From positions 310,001 through 374,000 of the forward strand of contig JAMXSV010000010.1 in NCBI GenBank assembly GCA_027559495.1: a stretch of 64,000 bases of DNA. The letters run 5' to 3'. This DNA comes from Aurifilum marmelostoma. Taxonomy: Eukaryota; Ascomycota; Sordariomycetes; Diaporthales; Cryphonectriaceae. Numbering within the stretch: position 1 is the first letter of the stretch; each line of letters opens with the position of its first letter. The notes under the pieces were generated by a model, which saw only the letters and a list, made by a program, of their open reading frames with translations, made no database searches and was not told the DNA's origin. Below are positions 48,101 to 59,179 of this stretch, in pieces. A program made the position numbers and the translations under genes.

Positions 48101-51100
48101 CATCTGGGTGGATGAGACGTGCCAAACTGGGTGTGAGATCGATGTGAGTGATAGCCAGACGGGAGATTGTGCCAGCAAGATCCTCGAGAATGACATCTCG
48201 TGGCGCAGCGACAAGAGTTATGCCGACGGACCATGTCCAGTACTGCTCCAACACGGAGACATCAAAGTGATAGGATGCAAACTGCAGCCATTTGGAGTCC
48301 TGGTCCCAGTGGCCCTCAAATAGCTTCTGGAAGGCAAGCATGGCCTGTACTGCATTCTCGTGCGTGATCTCGCACCCCTTGGGCGTCCCTGTGGTTCCCG
48401 AGGTGTAGAGGCAGTAGCTTCTGTCCTGTGGCGTCAACGGCCGTGAGAGCTTAGGAAGGACAGGGCTTGCTGTCTGCAGATTTACGTCGTCCACCACGAC
48501 AATGGGCACCGAGACCTGAAAATCCAGATCAGCGCTTCTCAGCTTGTCTGTCAGGAGAACGCCTGCGCCCGAGTCCTGCAGGATGAATTCTTTTCGGGAC
48601 GATGGTGCGCTTGGATCTAACGCAAGCAGTGCGCATCCAGATTTCAAGATGCCCAGCATAGCAAAGTGTGCCTCAGGGCATTTGTCAAAACAGACAGCCA
48701 CGATACCACCAGGGGTGACGTGAGGAGCAAGCATGTTCGCCACCTTGTTGCCGTTCTCGTTCAAAGTCTGGTAGGAGAACTTTGTCGAGATGGGCTGGCT
48801 GTCTCCGAATTTTGAAACAAATTCGAGCGCTGTCTTGCCCGGCTGCTGTTGCGCGCTGGCCTCCACAAATTCATGGAGAAGTCTGATATTCTCTGACTTC
48901 AATTCTGGCTCCTCTGCTGGAAGAACCGCAAATAGCTCCTTGCGAGCTTGAAGAAGGTCATCTTCATTGCCGTCCGCATTGTGTGCCAGGTCGCAAAATA
49001 CAGCATCGAACTGCTGCAGCAGTATTTCTGCCTGCTCACGTGGCAAGATGTCGCTGAAGAACGTGAGCCGGAGCTCAACTGCTGAATCTTGCCGAGGCTC
49101 GATTTCAAGGGAGACAGGGTAGTCAACACTGGCCGACTCATCAACAACTTGCCATGGCATGCTTCGCTCCTCACCACCAGGCTCAAGTCTCTGATACACT
49201 ATTAGTGTATCAAACAATTTGGTGTTGCGATGGCCCAACCAGCGTTGAATGTCTGTGAGCGGAGTCCACTGGTGCCGCTGGAGCCCAACATTGTAATTCA
49301 TCATTGTCTCAACGAGCTTGCGGTTGGAAGAATCGTTCTGTGCGATGACTGGTAGCGTCGTGATGCAAGGAAATACTGCATTGCGTGTCGTTTCCAGATC
49401 CCGGCCCGACAGAATGGTTCCGAAGACAACAGCCGGCTCTCCTAGGTAAGACGAGAGGATCCTTGACCACGCCGCCTCCGCCATTGCTTGGATGGTAAAG
49501 CCAGCGTCTCTCGCAGCCTCTTCGAGTGCCGGGAACGAAATAGATGCTTTTCTTGACTCGACAACAATATCGCGCTGGTTTTCCCGCAGAGGAGTCATGA
49601 CAGGGAACTTGTTGATAACAGCCTTGGGAGCATGAGCCTGCCAAAAGGCCTGGGCTGTCTGTTTGCAATCCCGGGTGTGCGTGATGATGTCTTGCACCAC
49701 GGTGCCGAGGTCCGTCTCGCTGTGCAGAGTCGCCCCTTTCAGGGCTTTGCTCAGAACAGACAGGATAACCTGTAAAGAACGGGCATCGTAGAGGACATGG
49801 TGTATGGCAAGATGCATCTCAACGACGCCCGAGCTGCCATCAATGAGTACCACCCGCCAAGGAGGTCGACGTAAATCACTGGAAATAGCCAGCGCGGCGG
49901 CCTTTCGCCAGGCTAGCAGATCGAAACTATCAGCACCGCTCCAGACTTGAACGGGGACAGAGTCTTCCTCGAAATTATACTGCAGCATGGCGTATGACGC
50001 GTCCTCGTGGTCGATAGCCGTGAACCCTGTGCGGAGGATGCCGAGGGCTTTAGCAGCTTGCCCCCAGGCATGACTAACTTCGTGTGCTGTCACCCCAGAT
50101 TTCAGTTCGTAGCTGATGAAATTGAGGTAGTCTCTGCCTTTGGAATTTATGAATTCCGTCAGCAGACCCATCTGTAGAGGCGTGCAAGGCAGGTATGCCT
50201 CGACAACGGCCGCTTCCGGCACACTGCCCTGCAGCAAGGTCTTGGTCACCTGTTGAAAGCTGGCCAGGTCATATGTCGGCGGATTCGTATGAAACTTGGG
50301 TGAGGTGTCCCTCAACTTGAGAGCAAGCTTCGAGCATGTCGGGTTCTCCAGGATGTCTGTCGCGGTGACTGAAGGGAAGCCTTCTTTCCGAAGCATGGCG
50401 GCAACCTGGACCGCATTGATGCTGTCAAGTCCTAGCCTGTATATGGTCGTATGCCGGCTGATCTTGTTCGTTACGACATTTGAGATGTCAGAAAAGACAG
50501 AGCGAATGGTCTTCTCAGGATCAGACCAGCTCTCATTTGTGTCGACCTGGAGTGAGGGGTTTCCAGTGGCATTGGTTGGCCGAAGCAGGTTGAGCGCGTC
50601 AAGCTTCTCTTGGAGAACCAGAGGGATTGACTTCTCCGAAACGACGTGCGAAGATGGGTATGCAAGAATATTCGATATTACGTAGAAGAGGGTATCGTGA
50701 ATCAACGATGTATATGTATCGGAAATATGTGCGCTGTCGACTTCGTTAGTATTGCTGTAGATAAATGATAGGATCATTACTTGACTTACCGATCAAAATG
50801 AAGCTTCACGCTCAGCTGATCTTGACCAGGGTCTGGAATGACCTCACATACTAGTGGAAAATCCATCTCACCATCATCCCTCACCAAGGTCCACAGGTGC
50901 GCATCCAGAGGCTGGGGAGGTTGTTGTAGCAACAGCAAGGTATCGAACAACCGTGCTCCATCCGTGGAGACAAGAGCCTGGATACGCCTGAGCGGTGTAA
51001 ATTGATAACCAAGGACCTCTGGGCCAAGCGTCTGGAAGAACCTCAGAACATCTACGTTCCGTGGCCTCTCTTGAAGATCGATGCGCGTAGGTATAGTGTT

Positions 51101-54100
51101 GAAACAGGGAGCAACAAGCTGCTCGACTCTGTCGACTGTGGTGGTCCGGCCGTTAACCACGTTGCCGAAGCAGACATCATCGGACTGCATCATGACGCGC
51201 AAAACGCTGCTCCAAGAGGCTTGTAGGAGGACAAGCATGGATGCATTCAATGCCTTCAGGCTGGCCTCGATGCTAGAGAGGGGGGTATCGAGGGAACGAG
51301 TCAGGTGGGCGCGACCATTTCCTGGCTCAGAAGCTCGAGGCAGAGGTTTCAAACTGGAATCCTTTAGATGCTGCAGCCAGAAATGATCTGTATCTTTTGG
51401 CAAAGCCAGCATGTCCAGCAAGAATGACTCGTATGGTGGAGGCGGCTCGAGCTCGGCACCAGAGGCAACGAGTTCAATCTCTTCCAGGAGCCGAGATATC
51501 GCAACACCATCATACATGGCGTGATGGCAGACAAAGGACAGATATTGGTCCCCGTCTCTCCGTATGACGGCCATTGAGACTGGCGGTGCGCACGAGTCGA
51601 TAGCGGTAGTGACCGCGTCAACATGCTTGCAAATGGCGTCGTCAAGGGACTTGTCTGATGCGTCGAGACTCATCCACCCTGGCTCATACTCCTCAAGTAT
51701 GCACTGCGCAACGACATGTTCTCGGTCATTTGTGCTGAAGAAGCATGTGCGTAAGATACCGTGCCTTCGGAACATGGCTGACCAGTACTGCTTCATGATG
51801 TCTGGATCGACGTTAAGACGGAACAGCATCTTGTTGAGGTATGAGTCCCCGCCGACAGAGGAAGCTAGCATCGCCTCCTGCAGCGGTGTGCAAGGAAGAA
51901 CAGCCTCGGCTCTGTGTCCGAGGAGGCTCAGCTTGTGCTTGATATGCTCGACAAAGTCCGGCTGGAAGACATCAAGATGCTGGCCATCTGTGACGGCCTC
52001 TGTCCACCCTTCTTCGCGGAGTAGGCTAGCCAGCTTTGCCACCGAGGTACTCTGCAGGATCACTGAGATTGGTAGTCTCCGGGAGAACGATCTCTGCAGA
52101 CCTTTAGCTACAGCAATCGCCGAGATCGAGTCCATGCCCAAACTAGTAAGAGGAGTCCATCGCTGGACGTCCTGCAGGTGGACTTTGAGGACATCAGACA
52201 CCACTGCGGCGATCTTGCGGTCTTCCTCAGTCCATTCGCCGTGTGCCGCCGCAGAGTCAGCACTGGCGCTGCTGAGAGCCTCAAGTTCTCTGGGGCTAAG
52301 GTTGCTGAAGATTGTTCTCAACTTGGCCTTGTCGACCTTGCCAGAAGAAGTCATGGGAATGCTGGATATGGGGATGAGGTATGATGGCACCATGTAACCC
52401 GGCAAGCGAGACCGTAGGTGATGGAAGATAGCACTGCTCCTCTCCGCCAACTTCTGTCCTATGGCTAGAAGATGGAAATTGCCGGTCTCGGTGGATCTCA
52501 AGACGCAGAAGCAGGCTAGCTGCTGCGCGCTATCGTCGCCCAGGTTGACGACCAGTGTGACACAGTTGGACACCTCGCTGGATGTCGCCACAACGTTGTT
52601 AATTTCGCCCAACTCGATGCGTTGCCCACGCAACTTGATCTGGTCGTCGATCCGCCCAACGATCAGCAGCGACCCATCCGCTAACATCCGGCCCATATCA
52701 CCAGATCTGTAAATACGACCGAGTTTTGGGTGACTGATGAACTTTTCACGTGTAACGCCGGGAAGGTTGAGGTAGCCGGCCACGACTTGGTCCCCACCAA
52801 AGCAGAGCTCGCCAACACAGCCGATAGGCACGATGTCCTCACTGCTCGGGGCCAGCACGAAGACAGAAGTATTTTCAAAGACATGTCCGAGGTGGCGGAT
52901 GTGATCTTCCCGAGACATTTTCTTGACAGAACAGATATTGGTCGTCTCTGAGGGCCCATAGCCTTGATAGAGCTTGCCAACCCACTTCTTGGCTACCTCT
53001 GCGGTCATGGGCTCGCCTGAGGTGACCAGAAACTCCACGCTGGGAACGTTAACAGGATTGACAAGAGATGCCACAGTGGGCGTCATGCTGAGATGCGTTA
53101 CAGCCATGACATTGATCGATTTCTCCAAATCTGCAAACAGCGTGTCATTAGTGCCGGCGCAAAGGCACATCCCCCGGGTGAGGGCGAACAGGATCTCGAA
53201 GACGGAGACATCGAATGCCTGAGAGCAAATCTGAAGCATGCGAGAGTTCGAATTGACGGGGTAAATCCGCGAGAGGACATCGAGGTTGCTGCAGATATTT
53301 AGCTGGGTGACGCAAACACCTTTCGGGACGCCAGTGCTGCCCGAGGTGTATATGATGTTGGCTACTTGTGATGCATCCACTACAGTCCCGAGATTCTCAT
53401 GGCTGTATTCATGAAGCCTCGAGTTCTCGAGATTGACGAACTGGCAATGGTCAAGTTCTGGCAAGTCGCACTCAGATATATGGTCCGAGACACAGAGTCG
53501 AATCTTGGCCTGACTGAAGATTGTGTGGATCCGCGCTTTGGGCGTGCTGGGGAGGAGAGGTAGGTACGCGCAGCCCACCTTGAGGATAGCCAAAATCCCA
53601 GCGTACAGCATGATGGACTTCTCCATGATAATTGCTATCGCTCGGCCTTGAACCGCGCCTGAAGCCACGAGGTGCCGCGCAATCCTGTTCGCCAGACTGT
53701 TCAGCTCTTTGTATGAGATCTTCCTCAGGTCAACCAAATCATCACCGATTGATTCGGCGAAGCAGATCGCGTCCTTGTCTGGCTGCTCGGAAACTGCGAA
53801 CTCAAAGAGACCTGCAATGTCAGAGCACCCTTTCAGGGTCTTGGGTCCTTGATTGAACTTTGACAGAAGATCATCAGCAAAGCATGCCGGAATAGTGTCT
53901 ATGTGCAGAGTCACATGCCTGACAACGTGTGCGAGGATGCACTCGAATTGTCTCAGCAATACCTGGATGTGGTCGTGATGGAAAATATCGGCATGGTAGG
54001 TCAACCGTAGCTCGAAACCTTGTCCCGTCGGCTCAGCTTCTACGAGGAGCTTGGTCTCCAGATAGTCCTCATGAGAGATCTGTCGCACCTCGCGAGGATT

Positions 54101-57100
54101 ATTTCGCAATGACCGACTTGGGATGGACTCTTGGTAGACGAAGAGCGTATCATATAGAGGCTGGCCTGAGGCAAAGCCGACGGCCTTCTTGATATCGACA
54201 AGCGGTAGACTGGAGTGAGCAAGGCTTTCCCTGTTCGTGGCATGAATGCTTTGAAGCAGCTCCTTGATCGTTCGAACCTGTCCCATCTTGGCTCTCAGAG
54301 GAACAGAGGTCAGACAAGGACCCACAATCTCCTCAATGCCATCGATGGGGATGGTCCGGCCTGACGTGACATTGCCGATCACGACATCGTCACTCCCGAG
54401 GAGGGAGCCCCAGAGCCACAGCAGAGATGCCTGGAAGAAGACTTGAGGACTGACGTCCAGGAGAGATGAGACGTCCAAGACTTCCGAGATGCCAACACCC
54501 AATGTGCATTGAGCCGATGCGATTGGTTGATCATTAACCTTCTGAGCCAGCAGCTGAGGCATCGAGCTGGGCTGATGCCCCAACAAGTGCTCCGCCCAGT
54601 AGCTTCGCGAAATGTCAGCGTGACGAGAAAAGTCGGATGAGTCGTAGTAATTTGAGACAAGGCGAAACGGCGGCCGCTTTGTGATCTGGTCACCCCGTGC
54701 AAGGAGATTAAGGTCAGAGAGGAGGATGTCAAGGGACCAGCCATCGTAGATGACATGGTGGGCCTGCAGCAGGACGCTGATGTGTTCGGATGGCTGTTTT
54801 GCTAGGATTTGGACTGTAAAAGGCTTGACCAAGTCTTCTTCGGCCAGTTGATACTGGGGGCTGAGACTCTCCACGGTTCTTATCAGGCTTGGGTCTAGGG
54901 TTTTCCAAATGACTTGTCTGAACTCGCCGTCAAGCATGACGAAGCCAGTCCGTAGTGCTTCGTTGCACCGTGCCAGGTCTTGGAACCACGACACTATCGT
55001 TTCGAGAGAGGGGGTGGCAGGAAGCTGCAATTCGATCCAATTGCAATATGCGTTCGAGTTGCTCAGCGTCTCGGCAAGCATGGAGACCTGCATAGGCGCA
55101 CATGGCCCCACGGCCTCGATGGCGTCAATGTTGACTCCCAGGCTCGAGGCGACTCTGGAGACCAGCTCCAGATCCTGGACCACGTCTTGGTTCGCCAACT
55201 TCGCGGCAGGCGCAGGGGTTCGTGGTTGGCGGCGAACCACTGACTGCAGGCGTGAAAGGGTCCTGGAACTGAGGACATCTATGGCGCTAACAGAGAAGCC
55301 AGCTGAGCGAAGGTGGGATGCTAGCTTGATCGCCGCAAGAGAGTCAATACCAGCTGCAGACAGCGTGGAGGTTGACCCAAGCCGAATTCCCAGGACGTCA
55401 TGAATGGTTCGTGCAAGCCGATACTCCACATCATCCTGGAAATCGCCGGAAGAGTCGTCATCATCATCGCTTTTAGACGCCACATATCCAGACTTCAGCT
55501 TGCTCCGATCAATCTTGCCCGAGGGAAGTCTCGGGAAAGCCTTCATGAGGACGATATCTCCAGGAATCATGAACGCCGGAAGCCATTCAGAACAAAGCTG
55601 CAAGACTTGATCACTGGTGTCCTCGTTCTGATGGTCCGTCTCACAAAAGACGACTATGATGCCGTCTATAACAGATGCGAATGCTCCGTGACATTCTGGT
55701 GTTCGGAGAACCGCCTGTTCTATCTCGCCGAGTTCGATCCTCTGGCCACGGAGTTTGACCTGACCGTCAGAGATGCGCCCGAAGCATTCGATGGTTCCGT
55801 CTTGCTTGAAACGAGCCTTGTCGCCTGTCCTGTAGAGGCGGCCGTAAGGGGTGTCGATGAAGACTCTAGAGGTCTGTTCCGGCCGGTTGATATAAAATAG
55901 TGCTGTCTGGTGGCCCCCAACTGCCAACTCTCCCATCTCGCCCACCGGCAACACCTTGAAATCACCGGAGCCGCCATCGTCCTTCAGGGGTTCCAGGATC
56001 AAGGCGGACACTGTGTCTAGAGGGAAGCCGACATTATTTGGCGAGGAAGAAGATCTGCTGGAGGGCTGCAGAGTGCAGTGTATCGTCGCTTCTGTTGGGC
56101 CGTACATGGCCCATAGAATACTGGGCCTGTCATCATCCCCTCCGAATTCTCTGACGACAGGTTCTGTCAACATCTCGCCTATTGTTAGGAGCAGTCGAAG
56201 GTTGGGAGCATTATCTCGGTATCTGAGTAAGCTGCCGGCCACCGTTGGGGTTAATTCACAGGCGTCGACATCCAAATCTCTCAGCACAGCAGGGAGGTCG
56301 TTCAGCATGTCTGCTCTGTTGCAGCTCACGAGGGTGGCACCCCGCATAAGGGGAAAGAATATCTCGAAGACAGAGACATCGAAGGTAGGAGCGGCAAACT
56401 GAAGAAACCGCGAAAAGTGAGGAATGTGGCGGTCGTGGGCGAGGAGTGCCTGTGTCGCAGCATCATGAGAGATTGCCACGCCTTTCGGTGTTCCCGTCGA
56501 CCCAGAAGTATACATGACATAGGCGACGCTGTCCGGCCCGACGTTGTCTTGCAAGGATTTGCTGCCCAGTTCATTCGCATCCTGGCCACCATCTTCATCA
56601 TCTACCACCACAACCACCACAGGAGACTCTAGGGCGTCAATCTTGGGGCGAAGGGCCTTGGATGTGATGACAACTCTGGCCGACACATCACGGAATATAA
56701 ACCGCACTCGTTCTGGCGGGGCGTTGAGGTTCAACGGGCAGAAAGCCCCCCGGCCTTTAGGACAGCAAGCTGCGAGACGTAAAGCTCTGGGCACTGAGGT
56801 AGGAGTAGCGGGACGATGAGCTGTTGTCCTTGTCCTTGGCCTTGTCCTTGGCCTTGGCCTTGGTTCCTGGACGAGGCAGCCAATATCCTCGCCGCCAGCT
56901 TCTCTGCCCGGCTGTGGAGCTCCGCGTAGGAGACGGCCCTGCGGGGCCCATCTGAGCCTTTGTAGTCGACAGCAGAGGCATCACGGGCCGGGTTGCTCCT
57001 GACAAGCTTGTGGAGGAGGGAGGGCCCTGGGAGCCGCTGAGGGTGTGAGTTGAGAATGGAGAGTGCTGAGGGTGTCGTTGATGACGAAGATGAGCATGTC

Positions 57101-57102
57101 AT
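42153..57102 (-). CDS. sidC: Ferrichrome/ferricrocin-type siderophore NRPS (SidC/NPS2 family; two apparent frameshifts)
   Basis: Giant synthetase of about 4,939 residues; exons 57102-50790, 50733-42362 and 42287-42153. Approximate domains: A1 57030-55480, T1 (Ser 55340), C1 55170-53900, A2 53850-52290, T2 (Ser 52127), C2 51920-50650, T3 (Ser 50421), C3 50200-48930, A3 48880-47350, T4 (Ser 47163), C4 46950-45650, T5 (Ser 45467), C5 45240-43960, T6 (Ser 43739), C6 43540-42240. The order A-T-C-A-T-C-T-C-A-T-C-T-C-T-C, with terminal T-C pairs and no thioesterase, is that of fungal ferrichrome synthetases, which join three small amino acids and three N5-acyl-N5-hydroxyornithines and cyclise them. 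All three A domains have the YTSG[ST]TG.PKG loop. The N-terminus LSILNSHPQRLPGPSLLH is also family-typical. One-base shifts occur in G6 runs at 56746-56751 (run one short) and 46810-46815 (one too many). They cancel in length and every motif around them is intact, so base-calling error is likely. The neighbouring N5-monooxygenase supports the role. Confidence 0.93.
56828..56866 (-). repeat. Coding tandem repeat (Gly-Gln)n in NRPS A1
   Basis: AAGGCCAAGGACAAGG-like units encode a run of six or seven Gly-Gln pairs before the LIVPLLLPQCPEL strand of A1. The repeat lies in a surface loop position and is probably length-variable. Confidence 0.85.
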
Positions 57103-57813
57103 CTCTTCGGCTTGGCGGTGAAGTCTTGTTGGGTTGGTGATCTATGGCAGGAGGTGTAGACTTGTGGGTGGGAGGCTGACAAGTCTGATACCTCAGCGAG
57201 CGCCCAAGGGGAGAAGGGCACTGAGAGGGTTTTGGCTTCGCGTGCAGGTACAGCCATCGATATCACGGCAGAAAGGTGACGGACTGCGGATGGACGTCAA
57301 GGCAAGTATGTAAGTCGAAATACAATGGAATTCACTGGGATCTGTGAGTGGGCCTTGGACTGGGGGATGGAGCCGTGACTGTAACCGTGACTGTTGGAAA
57401 ACGGAGGCGAAACTGAGCGAGGCTCACCTGTCCCACTCGTGGGCGGTAGGTCGGCCCAGTCCGTGATCCGATGCGCCCACTATTGTCGTCGTCGTAGGCC
57501 ATGATCCCAGGTCAGCAGCACCGCCTTGCAAGTTGGGCACCACGGACGCTGGGTAGTGCCAAGCGAAGGACCGATTGGCCTCGTGCCTCGTGATCTGGTA
57601 TGGTGTGGGCATAGTAGCAGCCGCGCGGTCATCGCTAGTGCGGGATATCTTCACGTCGTGGAGTCGAGGGAGGGTGGTAATTCCGTGGCGGTTGACCCCC
57701 CCCTGATTGGAAATGCCAGCGCTCTGATTTGTTTCCTGCCCCTAGTCTCGCCTGCCTCCTCCTCGTCTCTTGCTATTTTGGGGGTCACAGACCGTGGCTC
57801 CAGACGACAAGGC

Positions 57814-57819
57814 TGATAA
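57814..57819 (+). promoter_or_regulatory. GATA motif TGATAA upstream of the NRPS
   Basis: A core HGATAR match about 710 bp upstream of the NRPS start. It lacks the preceding ATC of the iron-repressor consensus, so it is only a weak candidate. Confidence 0.25.
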
Positions 57820-58193
57820 CGAGACCACGGTCGAGAGCTGAGCGGCTTATGAGCGTCGAGGGAATGGTCATCATGAGGTTCTCGTCGATTTTCAGTGGTC
57901 GACCGCCCATTTCACATTGGATAATTTCGATTGCGTCATGATTAGGCCACCATGGAAGCTGAGAAATCCGCCTCAAAGCCCCCCAATCCTCTCAGGCGCT
58001 TTAGGCGGCGTGGGCGGCTCTTTCTTTTTTGTCTTCAGGCTGCAGGCTCGGGTTCAGCACAGTGGGAGTTCACTGGGTTTCAGTGCCCTCCACGCCCAGC
58101 CAAGTGCGGCAGTTCCAGGGCACTTTCAAGTGCTTACGTTCTGTGCTAGGGGTACCTAGGTCCGCAATCGGTGTTACACACGCACCACACGGG

Positions 58194-58226
58194 CACACAC
58201 ACACACACACACGCACACACGCACTC
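58194..58226. repeat. CA microsatellite
   Basis: CA run interrupted by CG steps, in the spacer between the NRPS and sidA. Confidence 0.92.
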
Positions 58227-58806
58227 ACTCACACAGTCACACTTACACGACTCGAGTCTCGGGGTAACGGAGCACATTCAAGCAGTACACACACACACAT
58301 GCCTGCACACAACTCCTAGCAATCGACTTTCCTCCTTGGTCATGGATCTTAGCATAACAAATAATGCCGAACATGTGACAAACTATTATCAAGTAATGGG
58401 CAGATAGATCGGCAGCATGTGAGCCAAGGAAAAGTTGTTGATCAATTGCGGAGGTTTCTGCCATTTGAACTAGTCAAGTGATGAGAGTGGTGGTAGCAGC
58501 AGTGTGATAGACTTGGTCTTGAGCACCAGAGAGAGGGAGATGTGAATAATCTTGCAACAAAGACCATCAAAAGAACAAAGGAGGAGGAAAAGTGAATCCG
58601 AGTTCACGTATTTGACTCGGTCACCTCAGAAGAAGAGAGGTCGCGGTCTTCAGCACAGACGTCGTGGGCTACCCATTATGTAATTAATTCAAGGATCAAA
58701 AGTCCCCTCTCCTTGCCTTCCTTCCCAGACCCCCTCATCGCTCCTTCCTGCTCCTCAGATGGAGCATCCTGTGTGCGCGGACACGGAATGGATCGATGGG
58801 AAAGTG

Positions 58807-58837
58807 CGATAGCATAAGTCACTGATAGCATAGATAG
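58807..58837 (+). promoter_or_regulatory. Cluster of three HGATAR motifs
   Basis: CGATAG, TGATAG and AGATAG occur within 31 bp, about 1.7 kb upstream of the NRPS and 350 bp past the sidA stop. Clustered GATA cores can bind GATA factors such as SreA or AreA; none has the full ATCWGATAA. Confidence 0.3.
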
Positions 58838-59179
58838 CAAAAGAGAGGGCGATCGCGACCTGCTGGCGTGATTGCCATCAGCGAAAATCACAGTACAAAA
58901 AGGACACGAGATCCCGCTGTTGAATCGAATGCTGTATGAAATTCTCGAAATCACCTCGACTTGTTGATCCCGGCTGCTGTCAAAATATCTACAGAAGAGG
59001 AAAAAAAAAAGCAGAATCACCTCCCTCGTTCTTCAATGCACTTCTCATGAAATCCCCATGCCATGCTCTTTTTATTTAACGTAACAGAAGAAAGGAAGCA
59101 GAAAACCAAAAACGGAGACGGAAAAGGAAGAGGGGGGAAGAGATAACTCCCAGTGTCTCGACGTCCACTCATCGCTTGC

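Larger units (their letters stand above)
57103..59179. other. Intergenic, NRPS promoter and sidA 3' end
   Basis: About 2.1 kb upstream of the NRPS and downstream of sidA, both on the minus strand. It contains several HGATAR motifs (57814, 58386, 58402 and a cluster at 58807-58837) and a CA repeat (58194-58226). No open frame is supported. Confidence 0.6.

Noticed and set aside
46656..50777. NRPS region as three separate genes
   Set aside because: The breaks fall in the middle of conserved domains (A1 and C4) or at a clean 56-nt intron, so it is one gene.
42153..57102. NRPS as a decayed pseudogene because of two frameshifts
   Set aside because: The shifts are single bases in G6 runs, cancel each other in length, and all catalytic motifs and over 14 kb of frame are intact; decay would leave more damage.
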